Below are positions 8,380-16,181 of a DNA stretch of 35,542 bases, piece by piece. A program made the position numbers and the translations under genes. The stretch spans positions 1 to 35,542 of the forward strand of contig NZ_JABEQH010000029.1 in the NCBI RefSeq assembly GCF_014174305.1, given 5' to 3'. The first letter of the stretch is position 1, and every line of letters begins with the position of its first letter. The notes below the pieces were generated by a model that was not told where the DNA came from, did not search any database, and was given only the letters and a program-made list of their open reading frames with translations. This DNA is from Gluconacetobacter johannae (GTDB lineage: Bacteria; Pseudomonadota; Alphaproteobacteria; Acetobacterales; Acetobacteraceae).

Positions 8380-9327
8380 GTGACCGCGATCCTGCACGAA
8401 TCCGCCCATGCGAAAATCAACCTGCATCTGCATGTGACGGGACGGCGTCCGGATGGCTACCATCTGCTGGACAGCCTGGCGGTCTTCGCCGGGGCGGCGG
8501 ACCATCTGGCCGCGCACCCCGCCGAGGGCGCCCCCGGAGCGGTGACGCTGGAGATCACGGGGCCGTTCGGCGCCGGGCTGGTCGCCGAATCCGACAGCAA
8601 CCTGATCCTGCGGGCCGCGCGCCTGCTGCGCGCCACCGCCGACGCGGACGTGGCCGCGCGCCTGGCCCCGCTGCGGATCGTCCTGGACAAGCGTCTTCCG
8701 GTCGCCTCGGGGATCGGCGGCGGATCGGCCGACGCGGCGGCGGCGCTGCGCCTGCTGTTGCGCGCCTGGCCGGAGGTGCGCCTGCCGCGCGCGCGGCTGA
8801 TGGAGCTGGCGGCGGAGCTGGGCGCGGACGTGCCGGTCTGCGTCGATCAGGTTGCCGCGCGGATGGGGGGCGTCGGCGAGGTGCTGGAACCTGCGCCGGA
8901 CCTGCCGCCCTGCGGCATGATGCTGGTCAATTGCGGCGAGGGGGTGCCGACCCCATCGGTCTTCCGGTCGCGCGCGCCGGTCTTCCATCCGGCCGCCGCC
9001 CTGCCGGCCGGGTGGGCGGATGTGGGCGCGATGGTGCGGGACCTGTCGGCCCTGACGAACGACCTGGAGGATGCGGCCTGCGCCATCTGCCCCGCGATTC
9101 GCACGGTGTTGCAGGTCCTGGCGGCCGCGCCGGGCTGCCGGCTGGCGCGGATGAGCGGGTCCGGCGCGACCTGCTTCGCCCTGTTCGACAGCCCGCAGGC
9201 GGCACGCGATGCGCGGGGGGCGGTCGAACGGCCCGACTGGTGGGTCTGGGCCGGGGGGCTGCGCGGCGAAGAATGTGGCGCGCAGGCAGAGGGGCAGACA
9301 GAGGGTACGGTCGGCCGGGCGGTATGA
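8380..9327 (+). CDS. ispE: 4-diphosphocytidyl-2-C-methyl-D-erythritol kinase
   Basis: IspE phosphorylates the 2-hydroxyl of 4-diphosphocytidyl-2-C-methyl-D-erythritol with ATP, the fourth step of the MEP isoprenoid pathway. The 315-residue protein is a GHMP kinase. It has AHAKINLHLHVTGRRPDGYH at the N-terminus, the ATP-binding Gly-rich loop LPVASGIGGGSADAAAALR near residue 110, and the C-terminal MSGSGATCFALF. I chose a GTG start because it gives MTAILHESAHAKINL and has AGAAGGA 12 bp upstream, overlapping the end of the TPR gene. An ATG further upstream would run deep into that gene. The last 25 residues are hydrophilic and not conserved. With dxs at the left edge, two MEP enzymes are present in the window. 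Confidence 0.93.
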   Translation: MTAILHESAHAKINLHLHVTGRRPDGYHLLDSLAVFAGAADHLAAHPAEGAPGAVTLEITGPFGAGLVAESDSNLILRAARLLRATADADVAARLAPLRIVLDKRLPVASGIGGGSADAAAALRLLLRAWPEVRLPRARLMELAAELGADVPVCVDQVAARMGGVGEVLEPAPDLPPCGMMLVNCGEGVPTPSVFRSRAPVFHPAAALPAGWADVGAMVRDLSALTNDLEDAACAICPAIRTVLQVLAAAPGCRLARMSGSGATCFALFDSPQAARDARGAVERPDWWVWAGGLRGEECGAQAEGQTEGTVGRAV

Positions 9328-9389
9328 TATCCTTGTTCTGACCCCGCGCACCCGATGGCCGCGGCGCAAGGACGAAAAGGCCCAATCGC

Positions 9390-9782
9390 ATGAGTGCTCG
9401 AATGCAGGTCGGCTTGTCCGACGATCGCCGCACCGCGACCTTGACCTTTCTGGACGGCAGCGGCCTGGACGGGACGATTGCCCTTTCGCTGGACCAGATG
9501 ACGCAACTGATCGCAAGCCTGGGCGCGGTGCGGGCCGCGATGGTGGAACGCGATCCCCCGCCGCCGATCGAAGGCGTGCCCGTCGCCCCGGTGTTCCGGA
9601 CCAACTGGGCGGTGCAGCCTGAGGCGCTGACCGAGGGGTCGCTGATCGCGTTCCAGCATCCGGCCTATGGTCCGGTGGGGCTGGCCCTGCGCCCGGCGGA
9701 TGCGCGCCGCGTGGTCCAGGCGCTGACCCGCCACCAGGGCATGGTGCATCCCCGCCGCGGTCCGGCCAGCAAGCCGAACTGA
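9390..9782 (+). CDS. Conserved hypothetical protein, 130 residues
   Basis: I do not recognise this family. The protein starts MSARMQVGLSDDRRTATLTF and has no signal peptide or membrane segment. The first half (to about 50) looks like beta strands followed by a helix (LDQMTQLIASLGAVRAAMVE). A Pro-rich linker (DPPPPIEGVPVAP) leads to a second half with a helix (PADARRVVQALTRHQ) and a basic tail. It lies 62 bp after ispE on the same strand and converges on the SDR gene, with only 22 bp between their stops. AAGG-type sequences upstream give a plausible ribosome site. Codon use matches its neighbours, so I believe it is real. Confidence 0.7.
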   Translation: MSARMQVGLSDDRRTATLTFLDGSGLDGTIALSLDQMTQLIASLGAVRAAMVERDPPPPIEGVPVAPVFRTNWAVQPEALTEGSLIAFQHPAYGPVGLALRPADARRVVQALTRHQGMVHPRRGPASKPN

Positions 9783-9804
9783 GGTCAGCGCACGAAAGGG
9801 CCGG

Positions 9805-10797
9805 TCAGGCGTGGCCCCGGCGGCGCAGGGCGGACAGGATCGCCCCTGCGCCGGCCAGCAGCACGGCCGCGCCGATCGCGGTGCGGATCGTCGTCGTCAC
9901 CAGCGGGGGCATGGTCTTGCGGCTGATCGTGTCGAACCGCCCATGGGCGGCGTAGGCGCCGTGGACTGGTGCGAACAGGCTGTCCGGCGCGTCGGCCTCG
10001 GCGGCGTTCTTTTCCAGTTGCGCTTTATAGGCGTGGGTCGACAGCCGCCGGTCCCGCAGCGTGGGGGCGAACAGCCCCGCCAGCCAGCCGGCGACACCCG
10101 ACAGCCCCACCCACACGTCGCGATGGCGCCCGAAGGCGGCGCGGCTGATGGCCTCGGCCGCGATTTCGGGTTCGTAGACCGGGCCGGACGGGTGCAGCCG
10201 TTTGCCGGTATGGTTGCGCGTCCAGGAAAAGCGCGGCGTGTTGATGGCCGGCAGATGCACCAGGGCGACATGGATACGGTCGCCGTCGTGCAGGATCTCG
10301 GGCCGCAGGCTTTCGGTGAAGGCGCGGATCGCCGCCCGCGCGCCGCTTTCGATCGAGCGCAGCGGGCGGGGCAGCGCCAGCGCGTCGAGATTGACCACCG
10401 TGCCGTAACCCCGGCGCCGCATGCGGGCCAGCGCCGTCTGCGTGCCGTAGACGGTCCCCAGGTAGGTGACCTCGGTCGCGCGGCGGATCTCGTCGGCGGG
10501 CAGAGCGACCAGTTGCCCGGTCACGCTGGCGCCCGCGCAATTCACCCACAGGGTGATGGGGCCCAGCGCCGCCTCGACCTCGTCCGCCGCACGTTCGATG
10601 GCGTCCGGGTCGGCGACGTCGGCGCAGAGGACGACTGTGCGGATATGCAGGCCGGCCAGTTCGGCCGCCGCGTCGTCAAGCCGCGCGCGGTCGCGGCCGA
10701 TCAGGGCGACGTCGCATCCGGCCCGGGCGAGCGTCCGGGCGGTGGCCCGGCCGATGCCGGCCCCGGCTCCGGTAACGACGGCGACCTGTTGTGGCAT
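9805..10797 (-). CDS. SDR-fold protein lacking the catalytic Ser-Tyr-Lys, with C-terminal membrane anchor
   Basis: The 330-residue protein has a short-chain dehydrogenase/reductase N-terminus: VAVVTGAGAGIGRATA is the cofactor loop (TGxxxGIG), then LCADVADPDAI and VNCAGASVTG (the NAG element). Where active members of this subfamily have a Ser and YxxxK before the helix ending FTESLR, this one reads VNLDALA and SIESGARAAIRAFTESLR. Ser is replaced by Asp, Tyr by Glu and Lys by Arg. The downstream HLPAINTPRF and YEPEIAAEAI segments are well kept. Residues about 300-322 form a hydrophobic helix (AIGAAVLLAGAGAILSAL) before a basic end, a likely membrane anchor. It is probably a non-catalytic SDR or one using different chemistry. 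It is followed upstream by a DedA-family gene on the same strand. Confidence 0.85.
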   Translation of the reverse strand: MPQQVAVVTGAGAGIGRATARTLARAGCDVALIGRDRARLDDAAAELAGLHIRTVVLCADVADPDAIERAADEVEAALGPITLWVNCAGASVTGQLVALPADEIRRATEVTYLGTVYGTQTALARMRRRGYGTVVNLDALALPRPLRSIESGARAAIRAFTESLRPEILHDGDRIHVALVHLPAINTPRFSWTRNHTGKRLHPSGPVYEPEIAAEAISRAAFGRHRDVWVGLSGVAGWLAGLFAPTLRDRRLSTHAYKAQLEKNAAEADAPDSLFAPVHGAYAAHGRFDTISRKTMPPLVTTTIRTAIGAAVLLAGAGAILSALRRRGHA

Positions 10798-10926
10798 GGC
10801 GAAGGCTCCGCGATGATTCGGGCGGCTGCCGCCCGAAATGCTCTGTGACCCGACCGTGTTTGCGCCGGAAGCCGCCGCTTCGCAAGGTGCGGCGGCGTGT
10901 TTGGCGCGCTGGGCCGATTCGGGTCT

Positions 10927-11505
10927 TCAGAGATATTTGAGAGCCAGGACGCCGCCCACCAGCGTCACGCCGAAGACCGAGGCGACCAGCGTCAGGCGTC
11001 GTTCGATGAAGGTCTGGATCGGCGCGCCATAGAGCCGCAGCAGGCCGGCGATGAGGAAGAAGCGCGCGCCCCGGGTGATGAGGCAGGCCACGACGAAGGG
11101 CAGGATCGGGAAATGGGCGGCGCCGCTGGCGATGGTGACGATCTTGAAGGGAATCGGCGTCAGGCCCTTGATGAGAATGATCCACACGCCCCATTCGCGA
11201 AACCGCTCCTGCATGGCGGCGAGGCTGGCTTCGGCATGGTAGAAATGCACGATCGGCATCGCGGCGTACTGCAGCAGGAACGCCCCGATATACCACCCCA
11301 GTATCGCGCCGCAGACGCTGGCCAGGGTGCAGGTGGCCGCCAATTGCCAGGCCCGCTCGCGGCGCGACAGCACCATGGGGACCAGCAGCACGTCGGGCGG
11401 CAGGGGAAAGACGCTGGCCTCGGCGAAGGCGATGATGGCCAGCCACAGCCCCGCCCGGGGGGTGGCCGCCAGATTGAGGACACGGGTATAGAGACGGTCG
11501 AGCAT
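10927..11505 (-). CDS. DedA/YqaA-family membrane protein
   Basis: This 192-residue protein has four to five hydrophobic segments and the DedA-family pattern. EASVFPLPPDVLLVPMVLS near residue 30 carries the acidic residue and the P-[LI]-PPDVLL element of the YqaA branch. GAILGWYIG near 70 and IKGLTPIPFKIVTIASG near 115 match the family's F/LTPIPxK segment. DedA proteins sit in the inner membrane and are tied to lipid carrier transport and membrane homeostasis; some members flip undecaprenyl phosphate. The gene lies 129 bp upstream of the SDR-like gene on the same strand. Its cargo cannot be told from sequence. Confidence 0.85.
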   Translation of the reverse strand: MLDRLYTRVLNLAATPRAGLWLAIIAFAEASVFPLPPDVLLVPMVLSRRERAWQLAATCTLASVCGAILGWYIGAFLLQYAAMPIVHFYHAEASLAAMQERFREWGVWIILIKGLTPIPFKIVTIASGAAHFPILPFVVACLITRGARFFLIAGLLRLYGAPIQTFIERRLTLVASVFGVTLVGGVLALKYL

Positions 11506-11600
11506 GACGGGCCACCGGATCGGATGTCAGGGGAGCAGAGGCTGCGCGAAAAGCGGCCTCGCAGGCAACGCGATTCGCGACCCCGACCGGCAATCGTGGG

Positions 11601-13091
11601 TCAACACACCAGCGTGATCGTCGCGCGCAGGCCATGTGGCGTGCGGTTGCCCAGGCGGATGTCCCCGCCCAGCCCCCAGATGATGTTGCGCGTGATGGCC
11701 AGCCCCAGCCCGGTTCCGCCGGTTTCGCGGTTGCGGCTGCTCTCGGCGCGGACGAAGGGCTCGAACATCCGTTCCAGGTCCTCGGGCGGGAGGCCGGGGC
11801 CGTCGTCCTCGATCAGGATGGTCACGGTTTTCTCGTCCGTCGCCGCCCCTGTGCCGCTGGTTCCGCCGGGGCGGGGCGGTTGCAGGGTGATTCGCACCCC
11901 GCCGCCATAGAGGATCGCGTTCTGCACCAGATTGTTCAGCGCGCGTTTCAACGCCACGGGCCGCGCGTGGATCGTCACGGTGGGGGGCTCGGCGGCGAAG
12001 CCGATGGCGTCGGCGAGGTCGGGATGGGTTTCCGCCGCCTCGTCCAGGATGGTCTGCAGCAGGGCCGTCAGGTCCAGCCGCCCCATCGGCTCGCGCCGCG
12101 ACGTGTCGCGGCCGAAGGACAGGGTCGCGGCGACCATGGATTCCAGCTCGTCCAGGTCGGACAGGAACTTGCCCCGCAATTCGTCGTCGTCGATGAATTC
12201 CGAGCGCAGCTTCAGCCGCGTGATCGGGGTGCGTAGATCGTGCCCGATGGCCGTCAGCAGCAGGGTGCGATCGGTCAGGAAGCGCCGGATGCGGCTGGCC
12301 ATGGTGTTGAAGGCCCGCCCGGCCTGCGCGATTTCCAGCGGCCCGTCCTCGGGCATCGGCGGGGCGTTGACGTCGCGGCCCAGGGCCTCGGCGGCGGCGG
12401 CCAGGGCGCCGACCGGCGCGATCAGGCGCCGCACGCCCCAGACGATCAGGATGCTTCCGGCGACGGTCATCAGGACGAAGGCCGTGGGGAAGGTCGGCGA
12501 GCGGAACGGGTTGGGCGGCGGCGGGACGAAATGGATGGTCAGCCATCGGGTCTCGTCGGGCAGCAGGAAGGCCACCGCGCGGCGGGATGCATGGCGGTCC
12601 GGCTGGAACATGATGTGGCGCGGGCGCAGATGCGGCGGCAACGGCGGCAGATTGTCCGTCGGGTGCATCAGCACCATCCGCGTCATCCGGTCCATCCGGT
12701 CCATGCCCGGCGGGCCGGGGGGGCCGCCCACCGCGTGGTCGACCATGTCCGGGTCCGGCCCCGGGGTCAGGGTGGCATGGAAGTTCGGCGGCAGGTGCAG
12801 CGCCTCCAGCTCGCTCTGGCGATCGGCGGGCGGCGTCTCGACGATCGAGCGGTAGATCATGCCGACGCGGTTCTGGGCCTCCTGCTCGACCATGCGGCGG
12901 TCGAAGTCGATGCGGTCCAGCGCGTGGATGGTCAGGCCGATGGCCTCGATGATGCCCAGGCCCACGATCAGCAGCAGGCTGGTCCGCGCGGCCAGCGACC
13001 GGGGACGCAGCCGGGCGGCGGTACGGCGCGCCAGACCGCGCCCGGACCCCGGCGGGGCGTCCGGGCCGCCATCGACAGGCGACGCCCGCAT
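11601..13091 (-). CDS. Sensor histidine kinase with Met/His-rich periplasmic loop
   Basis: The kinase of a two-component pair, 496 residues from the chosen start. A first membrane helix (about 36-56) and a second (about 200-220) bracket a periplasmic sensor region of some 140 residues. A HAMP linker follows, then the dimerisation helix with the phosphorylated His284 in AIGHDLRTPITRLK. The ATP-binding domain has the N box (ALNNLVQNAILYG), G1 (EDDGPGLP) and G2 (GTGLGLAI). The sensor region at about 117-167 is full of Met, His and Pro, including MDRMDRMTRM. I chose ATG 13091, 7 bp after the regulator's stop with GGAG at a suitable distance; ATG 13115 would overlap the regulator. The build is EnvZ-like. 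The Met/His richness suggests a soft metal such as copper or silver as signal, which is inference. Confidence 0.9.
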   Translation of the reverse strand: MRASPVDGGPDAPPGSGRGLARRTAARLRPRSLAARTSLLLIVGLGIIEAIGLTIHALDRIDFDRRMVEQEAQNRVGMIYRSIVETPPADRQSELEALHLPPNFHATLTPGPDPDMVDHAVGGPPGPPGMDRMDRMTRMVLMHPTDNLPPLPPHLRPRHIMFQPDRHASRRAVAFLLPDETRWLTIHFVPPPPNPFRSPTFPTAFVLMTVAGSILIVWGVRRLIAPVGALAAAAEALGRDVNAPPMPEDGPLEIAQAGRAFNTMASRIRRFLTDRTLLLTAIGHDLRTPITRLKLRSEFIDDDELRGKFLSDLDELESMVAATLSFGRDTSRREPMGRLDLTALLQTILDEAAETHPDLADAIGFAAEPPTVTIHARPVALKRALNNLVQNAILYGGGVRITLQPPRPGGTSGTGAATDEKTVTILIEDDGPGLPPEDLERMFEPFVRAESSRNRETGGTGLGLAITRNIIWGLGGDIRLGNRTPHGLRATITLVC

Positions 13092-13098
13092 GGCGGCG

Positions 13099-13815
13099 TC
13101 AGCTCCGTTCGACATCGCAGGCCAGTACGTATCCGCCGCCGCGCACCGTCTTGATGAGCTGGGCATTGCGGCCGTTGTCTTCCAGCTTGCGGCGCAGCCT
13201 GCTGATCGCGACGTCGATCGCGCGGTCGAACGGCCCGGCCTGCCGCCCGCGCAGCAGGTCGAACAGCATGTCGCGCGTCAGCACGCGGTTCGCGCGGTCC
13301 AGCAGGGCCATCAGCAGATCATATTCCCCGCCGGTCAGCGGGACCTCGGTCCCTTCGGGGTTCAGCAGCCGCCGCCGCGTCGGTTCCAGCGTCCAGCCGG
13401 CAAAATGCAGGTTGCGCTGCTCGCCGGAGTGCGGGTCCGCCCCCTCCCCGCTGCGGCGCATCACGGCGCGGATGCGGGCCAGCAGTTCGCGCGGGTTGAA
13501 GGGTTTGGGCACGTAATCGTCGGCCCCCAGCTCCAGGCCGATGATGCGGTCCGTCTCCTCGCCCATCGCGGTCAGCATGATGATCGGCACGTTGGCCTGC
13601 GACCGCAGCCAGCGCGCCAGTTCCAGGCCGCTTTCCCCCGGCAGCATCAGGTCCAGCACCACGATCTGGTAATGTCCGCCCAGCCAGGCCTTCCGTGTCT
13701 CGCGCCCGTCGCGGGCGGTGGTCACGCGGAACTGGTTGCGTTCGAGGAAACGGGCCAGGAGGTCGCGGATTTCACGGTCGTCATCGACGACAAGGATATG
13801 CGGCAGGGGGTCCAT
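13099..13815 (-). CDS. OmpR-family response regulator
   Basis: This 238-residue regulator has a receiver domain (HILVVDDDRE acidic pocket, phospho-acceptor Asp55 in IVVLDLMLPG, Thr in MLTAMGE, Lys in DDYVPKPFNP). A winged-helix DNA-binding domain follows (ISRLRRKLEDNG and a stretch ending TVRGGGYVL). It is the first gene of a two-gene operon with the histidine kinase 7 bp downstream. The receiver closely resembles OmpR. The gene is divergent from an exported PRC-barrel gene, with 160 bp between, so that gene is a candidate target. In the gap are the palindromes ACACC-A-GGTGT near 13850 and ACACA-tcccc-GTGTGT near 13916. Confidence 0.92.
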   Translation of the reverse strand: MDPLPHILVVDDDREIRDLLARFLERNQFRVTTARDGRETRKAWLGGHYQIVVLDLMLPGESGLELARWLRSQANVPIIMLTAMGEETDRIIGLELGADDYVPKPFNPRELLARIRAVMRRSGEGADPHSGEQRNLHFAGWTLEPTRRRLLNPEGTEVPLTGGEYDLLMALLDRANRVLTRDMLFDLLRGRQAGPFDRAIDVAISRLRRKLEDNGRNAQLIKTVRGGGYVLACDVERS

Positions 13816-13975
13816 GCCGCCATCCTACCGTCAAAGCACCCGGCCGACACCAGGTGTTTCATTCGGTTGCAATCGGCCGCCTGGCGGTCGTTCGGGGCGG
13901 CGGAGGACGAAAAAAACACATCCCCGTGTGTCGAAGCCTGTGACAGGACGGCCCGGTTCGTGCACAGGATGGGGC

Positions 13976-14761
13976 ATGGAACATCCTCCTCTGTCCCCGG
14001 CCGGGTCCCAGTCCGGCCGTTCCGTACGCATGGCGGCCGCATGGCGCGGCATGCTGCCCATCCTGCTGCTGCCGTTCCTGATGCTGCCCCGACCCGGCCA
14101 TGCGGCGGAGCCGGCCGGCCCGGCCGTCCTGCCGGGGGCCGAGGGGGCGATACCGGGCAATCCGGCGGTCGACATGCCGACGGGGGACGAACCGGAGCTG
14201 GCCGGGCCGGCCACGCCCATGGCCCTTCCCGCGCCGCAGGCCGGGCATCCGGCCGCGACGACGGTGTCCAACCGCCATCTGGGCAGCCTGATCGACCGCG
14301 ACGTCGTGGCGCCCGACGGCAGCCATGTCGGGCAGGCCATCGACGTGCTGGTGGACCACGATGGGCACCCCGCCGCCGTGGTCGTGGATGTCGGCGGCTT
14401 CCTGGGCGTGGGCAACCGCCGCATCGCCATTGCGTGGGACCAGTTCAACCTGGCCGGCATGACCGAGAAAAGCCCGGTGACCCTGCGGATCGGCGCGGCC
14501 GAGGTCCGGTCCGCGCCGGCCTATGACGCCTCGTCGATGGACGTGACGGTCGTGCATGGCGCGCCGCCGCCACCACCCGCGCCGCCGCCCGTGGCGGCGG
14601 AAGCCGAGGTGCCGCCCGTTCCCGTCGAGGTGCCGCTGCCCCCGCCGCCCGCGGCGCTGCCGCCGGCCCAGCCCGCGCCGGCCCAGCCCGATTCGCCCAG
14701 CCGTGGCGGGTCGTCCGGCACGCGGCCGCCCGCCACACGCTCGGGGCAGATGGTGCGATGA
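13976..14761 (+). CDS. Exported PRC-barrel domain protein with Pro-rich tail
   Basis: The 261-residue protein has a signal sequence (MLPILLLPFLMLPRPGHA, cleavage likely at GHA-AEP) placed after a 25-residue charged N-terminus. ATG 14030 (MAAAWRGML) is a possible alternative start. The chosen ATG has AGGATGGGG just upstream. Residues about 95-180 are a PRC-barrel (NRHLGSLIDRDVVAPDGSHV, then VVVDVGGFLGVGNRRIAIAW). From about 195 on, Pro, Ala and Val dominate (PPPPPAPPPV and similar). PRC barrels are small beta barrels found in RimM and photosynthetic reaction-centre H subunits. Exported ones are common in alphaproteobacteria, with envelope or stress roles that are poorly defined. It is divergent from the OmpR-type regulator, which may control it. 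Confidence 0.82.
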   Translation: MEHPPLSPAGSQSGRSVRMAAAWRGMLPILLLPFLMLPRPGHAAEPAGPAVLPGAEGAIPGNPAVDMPTGDEPELAGPATPMALPAPQAGHPAATTVSNRHLGSLIDRDVVAPDGSHVGQAIDVLVDHDGHPAAVVVDVGGFLGVGNRRIAIAWDQFNLAGMTEKSPVTLRIGAAEVRSAPAYDASSMDVTVVHGAPPPPPAPPPVAAEAEVPPVPVEVPLPPPPAALPPAQPAPAQPDSPSRGGSSGTRPPATRSGQMVR

Positions 14762-14847
14762 CGGCGTGGCGCCTGCCCCCTTCCGCGCTGCGGCCGCCTT
14801 CCTGCCTGAACGCTTCGCGCCGGGACTCCGAAGGCGGTCCTGCGTGA
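14758..14847 (+). CDS. Possible 29-codon coupling ORF
   Basis: An ATG overlapping the PRC-barrel stop (ATGA at 14758-14761) opens a 29-codon frame whose TGA (14845-14847) overlaps the GTG start (14844-14846) of the MFS gene. The predicted peptide begins MTAWRLPPSALRPP and matches nothing I know. It may simply pass ribosomes from one gene to the next, or the double overlap may be chance. Confidence 0.25.
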   Translation: MTAWRLPPSALRPPSCLNASRRDSEGGPA

Positions 14848-16181
14848 GGCGTCCGCCACAGAACAGCCAGCGCGGGCTGGATTGGCTGAACTTCTTTGTC
14901 GCGAACCTTCAGGCCGCCTTCGGCTCGTTCATCGCGGTGTATCTGACCGGGGCGCACTGGACCCAGGGCCAGATCGGCTTCGCGCTCAGTATCGGGTCGA
15001 TCACCGCCATGGTCAGCCAGGTGCCCGCCGGCATCATGGTCGATCGCCTGCGCGACAAGCACCGGGTGGCGTTCCTGTCGATCCTGGCGGTGATCTTTTC
15101 CTGCCTGCTGCTGGCGCTGTTTCCCCAGCAACTGCCGGTGGCGGTGGCCGAGATCCTGCACGGGCTGGCCAGTTGCACGCTCAACCCGGCGATCAGCGCC
15201 ATCACGCTGTCGGTCGTGGCGACGCAGGTCATGCGCTCGAGCGGCACGGGGGCGGGCCTGCTGGGCGAGCGGTTCGGCCGCAATGCCAGCTTCGCCGCCG
15301 TGGGCAACGCCATCGCCGCCGGCCTGATGGGGGCGGTGGGCTATTGGGTGTCGGCCCAGGCCACGTTCTTCCTGGGGGCGGCGATGGCGGTGCCCGGCCT
15401 GCTGGCGCTGCTGCTGATCGAACGGTCCGAACCCCCGGCCTCGGTGAACACCGCGGCGATGGCCGAGGGCGAGCGGGCGCCCCGCGCGAAGGGACGGATG
15501 TGGGACCTGCTGCGGGACCGGCGCCTGTTCGCCTTTGCGGTGTGCGTGGCGTTCTTCCACCTGTCCAACGCCGGCATGCTGCCGCTGGCGGCCGGGCAGG
15601 TGACCCAGAAGGCCGGCAACGTGGCCGAGATCGTGATCGCCGCCTGCATCCTGCTGCCGCAGCTGGTGGGCGCGGCGCTGTCGCCGCATATCGGCCGGCT
15701 GGCGGAAACGGTGGGCCGCCGGCCGGTCATGCTGGTGACGTTCGCCGCGCTGCCGCTGCGCGGGGCGCTGCTGGCGACGACCAGCAACCCCTATCTGATC
15801 GTGGCGATCCAGATGCTGGACGGGCTCAGTTCGGCATCGTTCGGGGTGATGATGCCGCTGGTGGCCGCCGACCTGACCCGGGCCAGCGGGCGGTTCAACC
15901 TGTGCATGGGCATCCTGGGCTTGGCCATGGGGGCGGGGGCCAGCTTTTCCACCACCCTGGCCGGGACGGTGGCCGACCGGTCGATGGCGCTGGCCTTCCT
16001 GATGCTGGCCGGGGCCGGGCTGGCCTGCGTCATCCTGGTCTGGCTGCTGATGGGCGATACGTCGCGGCCGGACGGGGCGCGGTGGTCGCCGTTCCGGCGC
16101 GCCGCCCGGCCCCGTCGGTCATTCAACGATCAAGCCAGGCGGGAACCGGCAGGCTCCGTTCCCGCAGGAACGTCGGATTGA
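14844..16181 (+). CDS. MFS transporter
   Basis: This 445-residue permease has about twelve hydrophobic segments. The N-terminal half includes FVANLQAAFGSFIAVYLTGA, and the loop between helices 2 and 3 holds a family-typical VPAGIMVDRLRDKHRVAF. The second half starts after a hydrophilic stretch at about 200-230 (AEGERAPRAKGRMWDLLRD). The substrate is not evident; related proteins are annotated as drug or small-molecule exporters. I chose the GTG with GAAGG 9 bp upstream, which gives MRRPPQNSQRGLDWLNFF. No ATG lies before the first membrane helix in this frame. The last 19 codons overlap the end of the convergent cysteine synthase gene by 59 bp, so the hydrophilic C-terminus is probably variable. 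Confidence 0.85.
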   Translation: MRRPPQNSQRGLDWLNFFVANLQAAFGSFIAVYLTGAHWTQGQIGFALSIGSITAMVSQVPAGIMVDRLRDKHRVAFLSILAVIFSCLLLALFPQQLPVAVAEILHGLASCTLNPAISAITLSVVATQVMRSSGTGAGLLGERFGRNASFAAVGNAIAAGLMGAVGYWVSAQATFFLGAAMAVPGLLALLLIERSEPPASVNTAAMAEGERAPRAKGRMWDLLRDRRLFAFAVCVAFFHLSNAGMLPLAAGQVTQKAGNVAEIVIAACILLPQLVGAALSPHIGRLAETVGRRPVMLVTFAALPLRGALLATTSNPYLIVAIQMLDGLSSASFGVMMPLVAADLTRASGRFNLCMGILGLAMGAGASFSTTLAGTVADRSMALAFLMLAGAGLACVILVWLLMGDTSRPDGARWSPFRRAARPRRSFNDQARREPAGSVPAGTSD

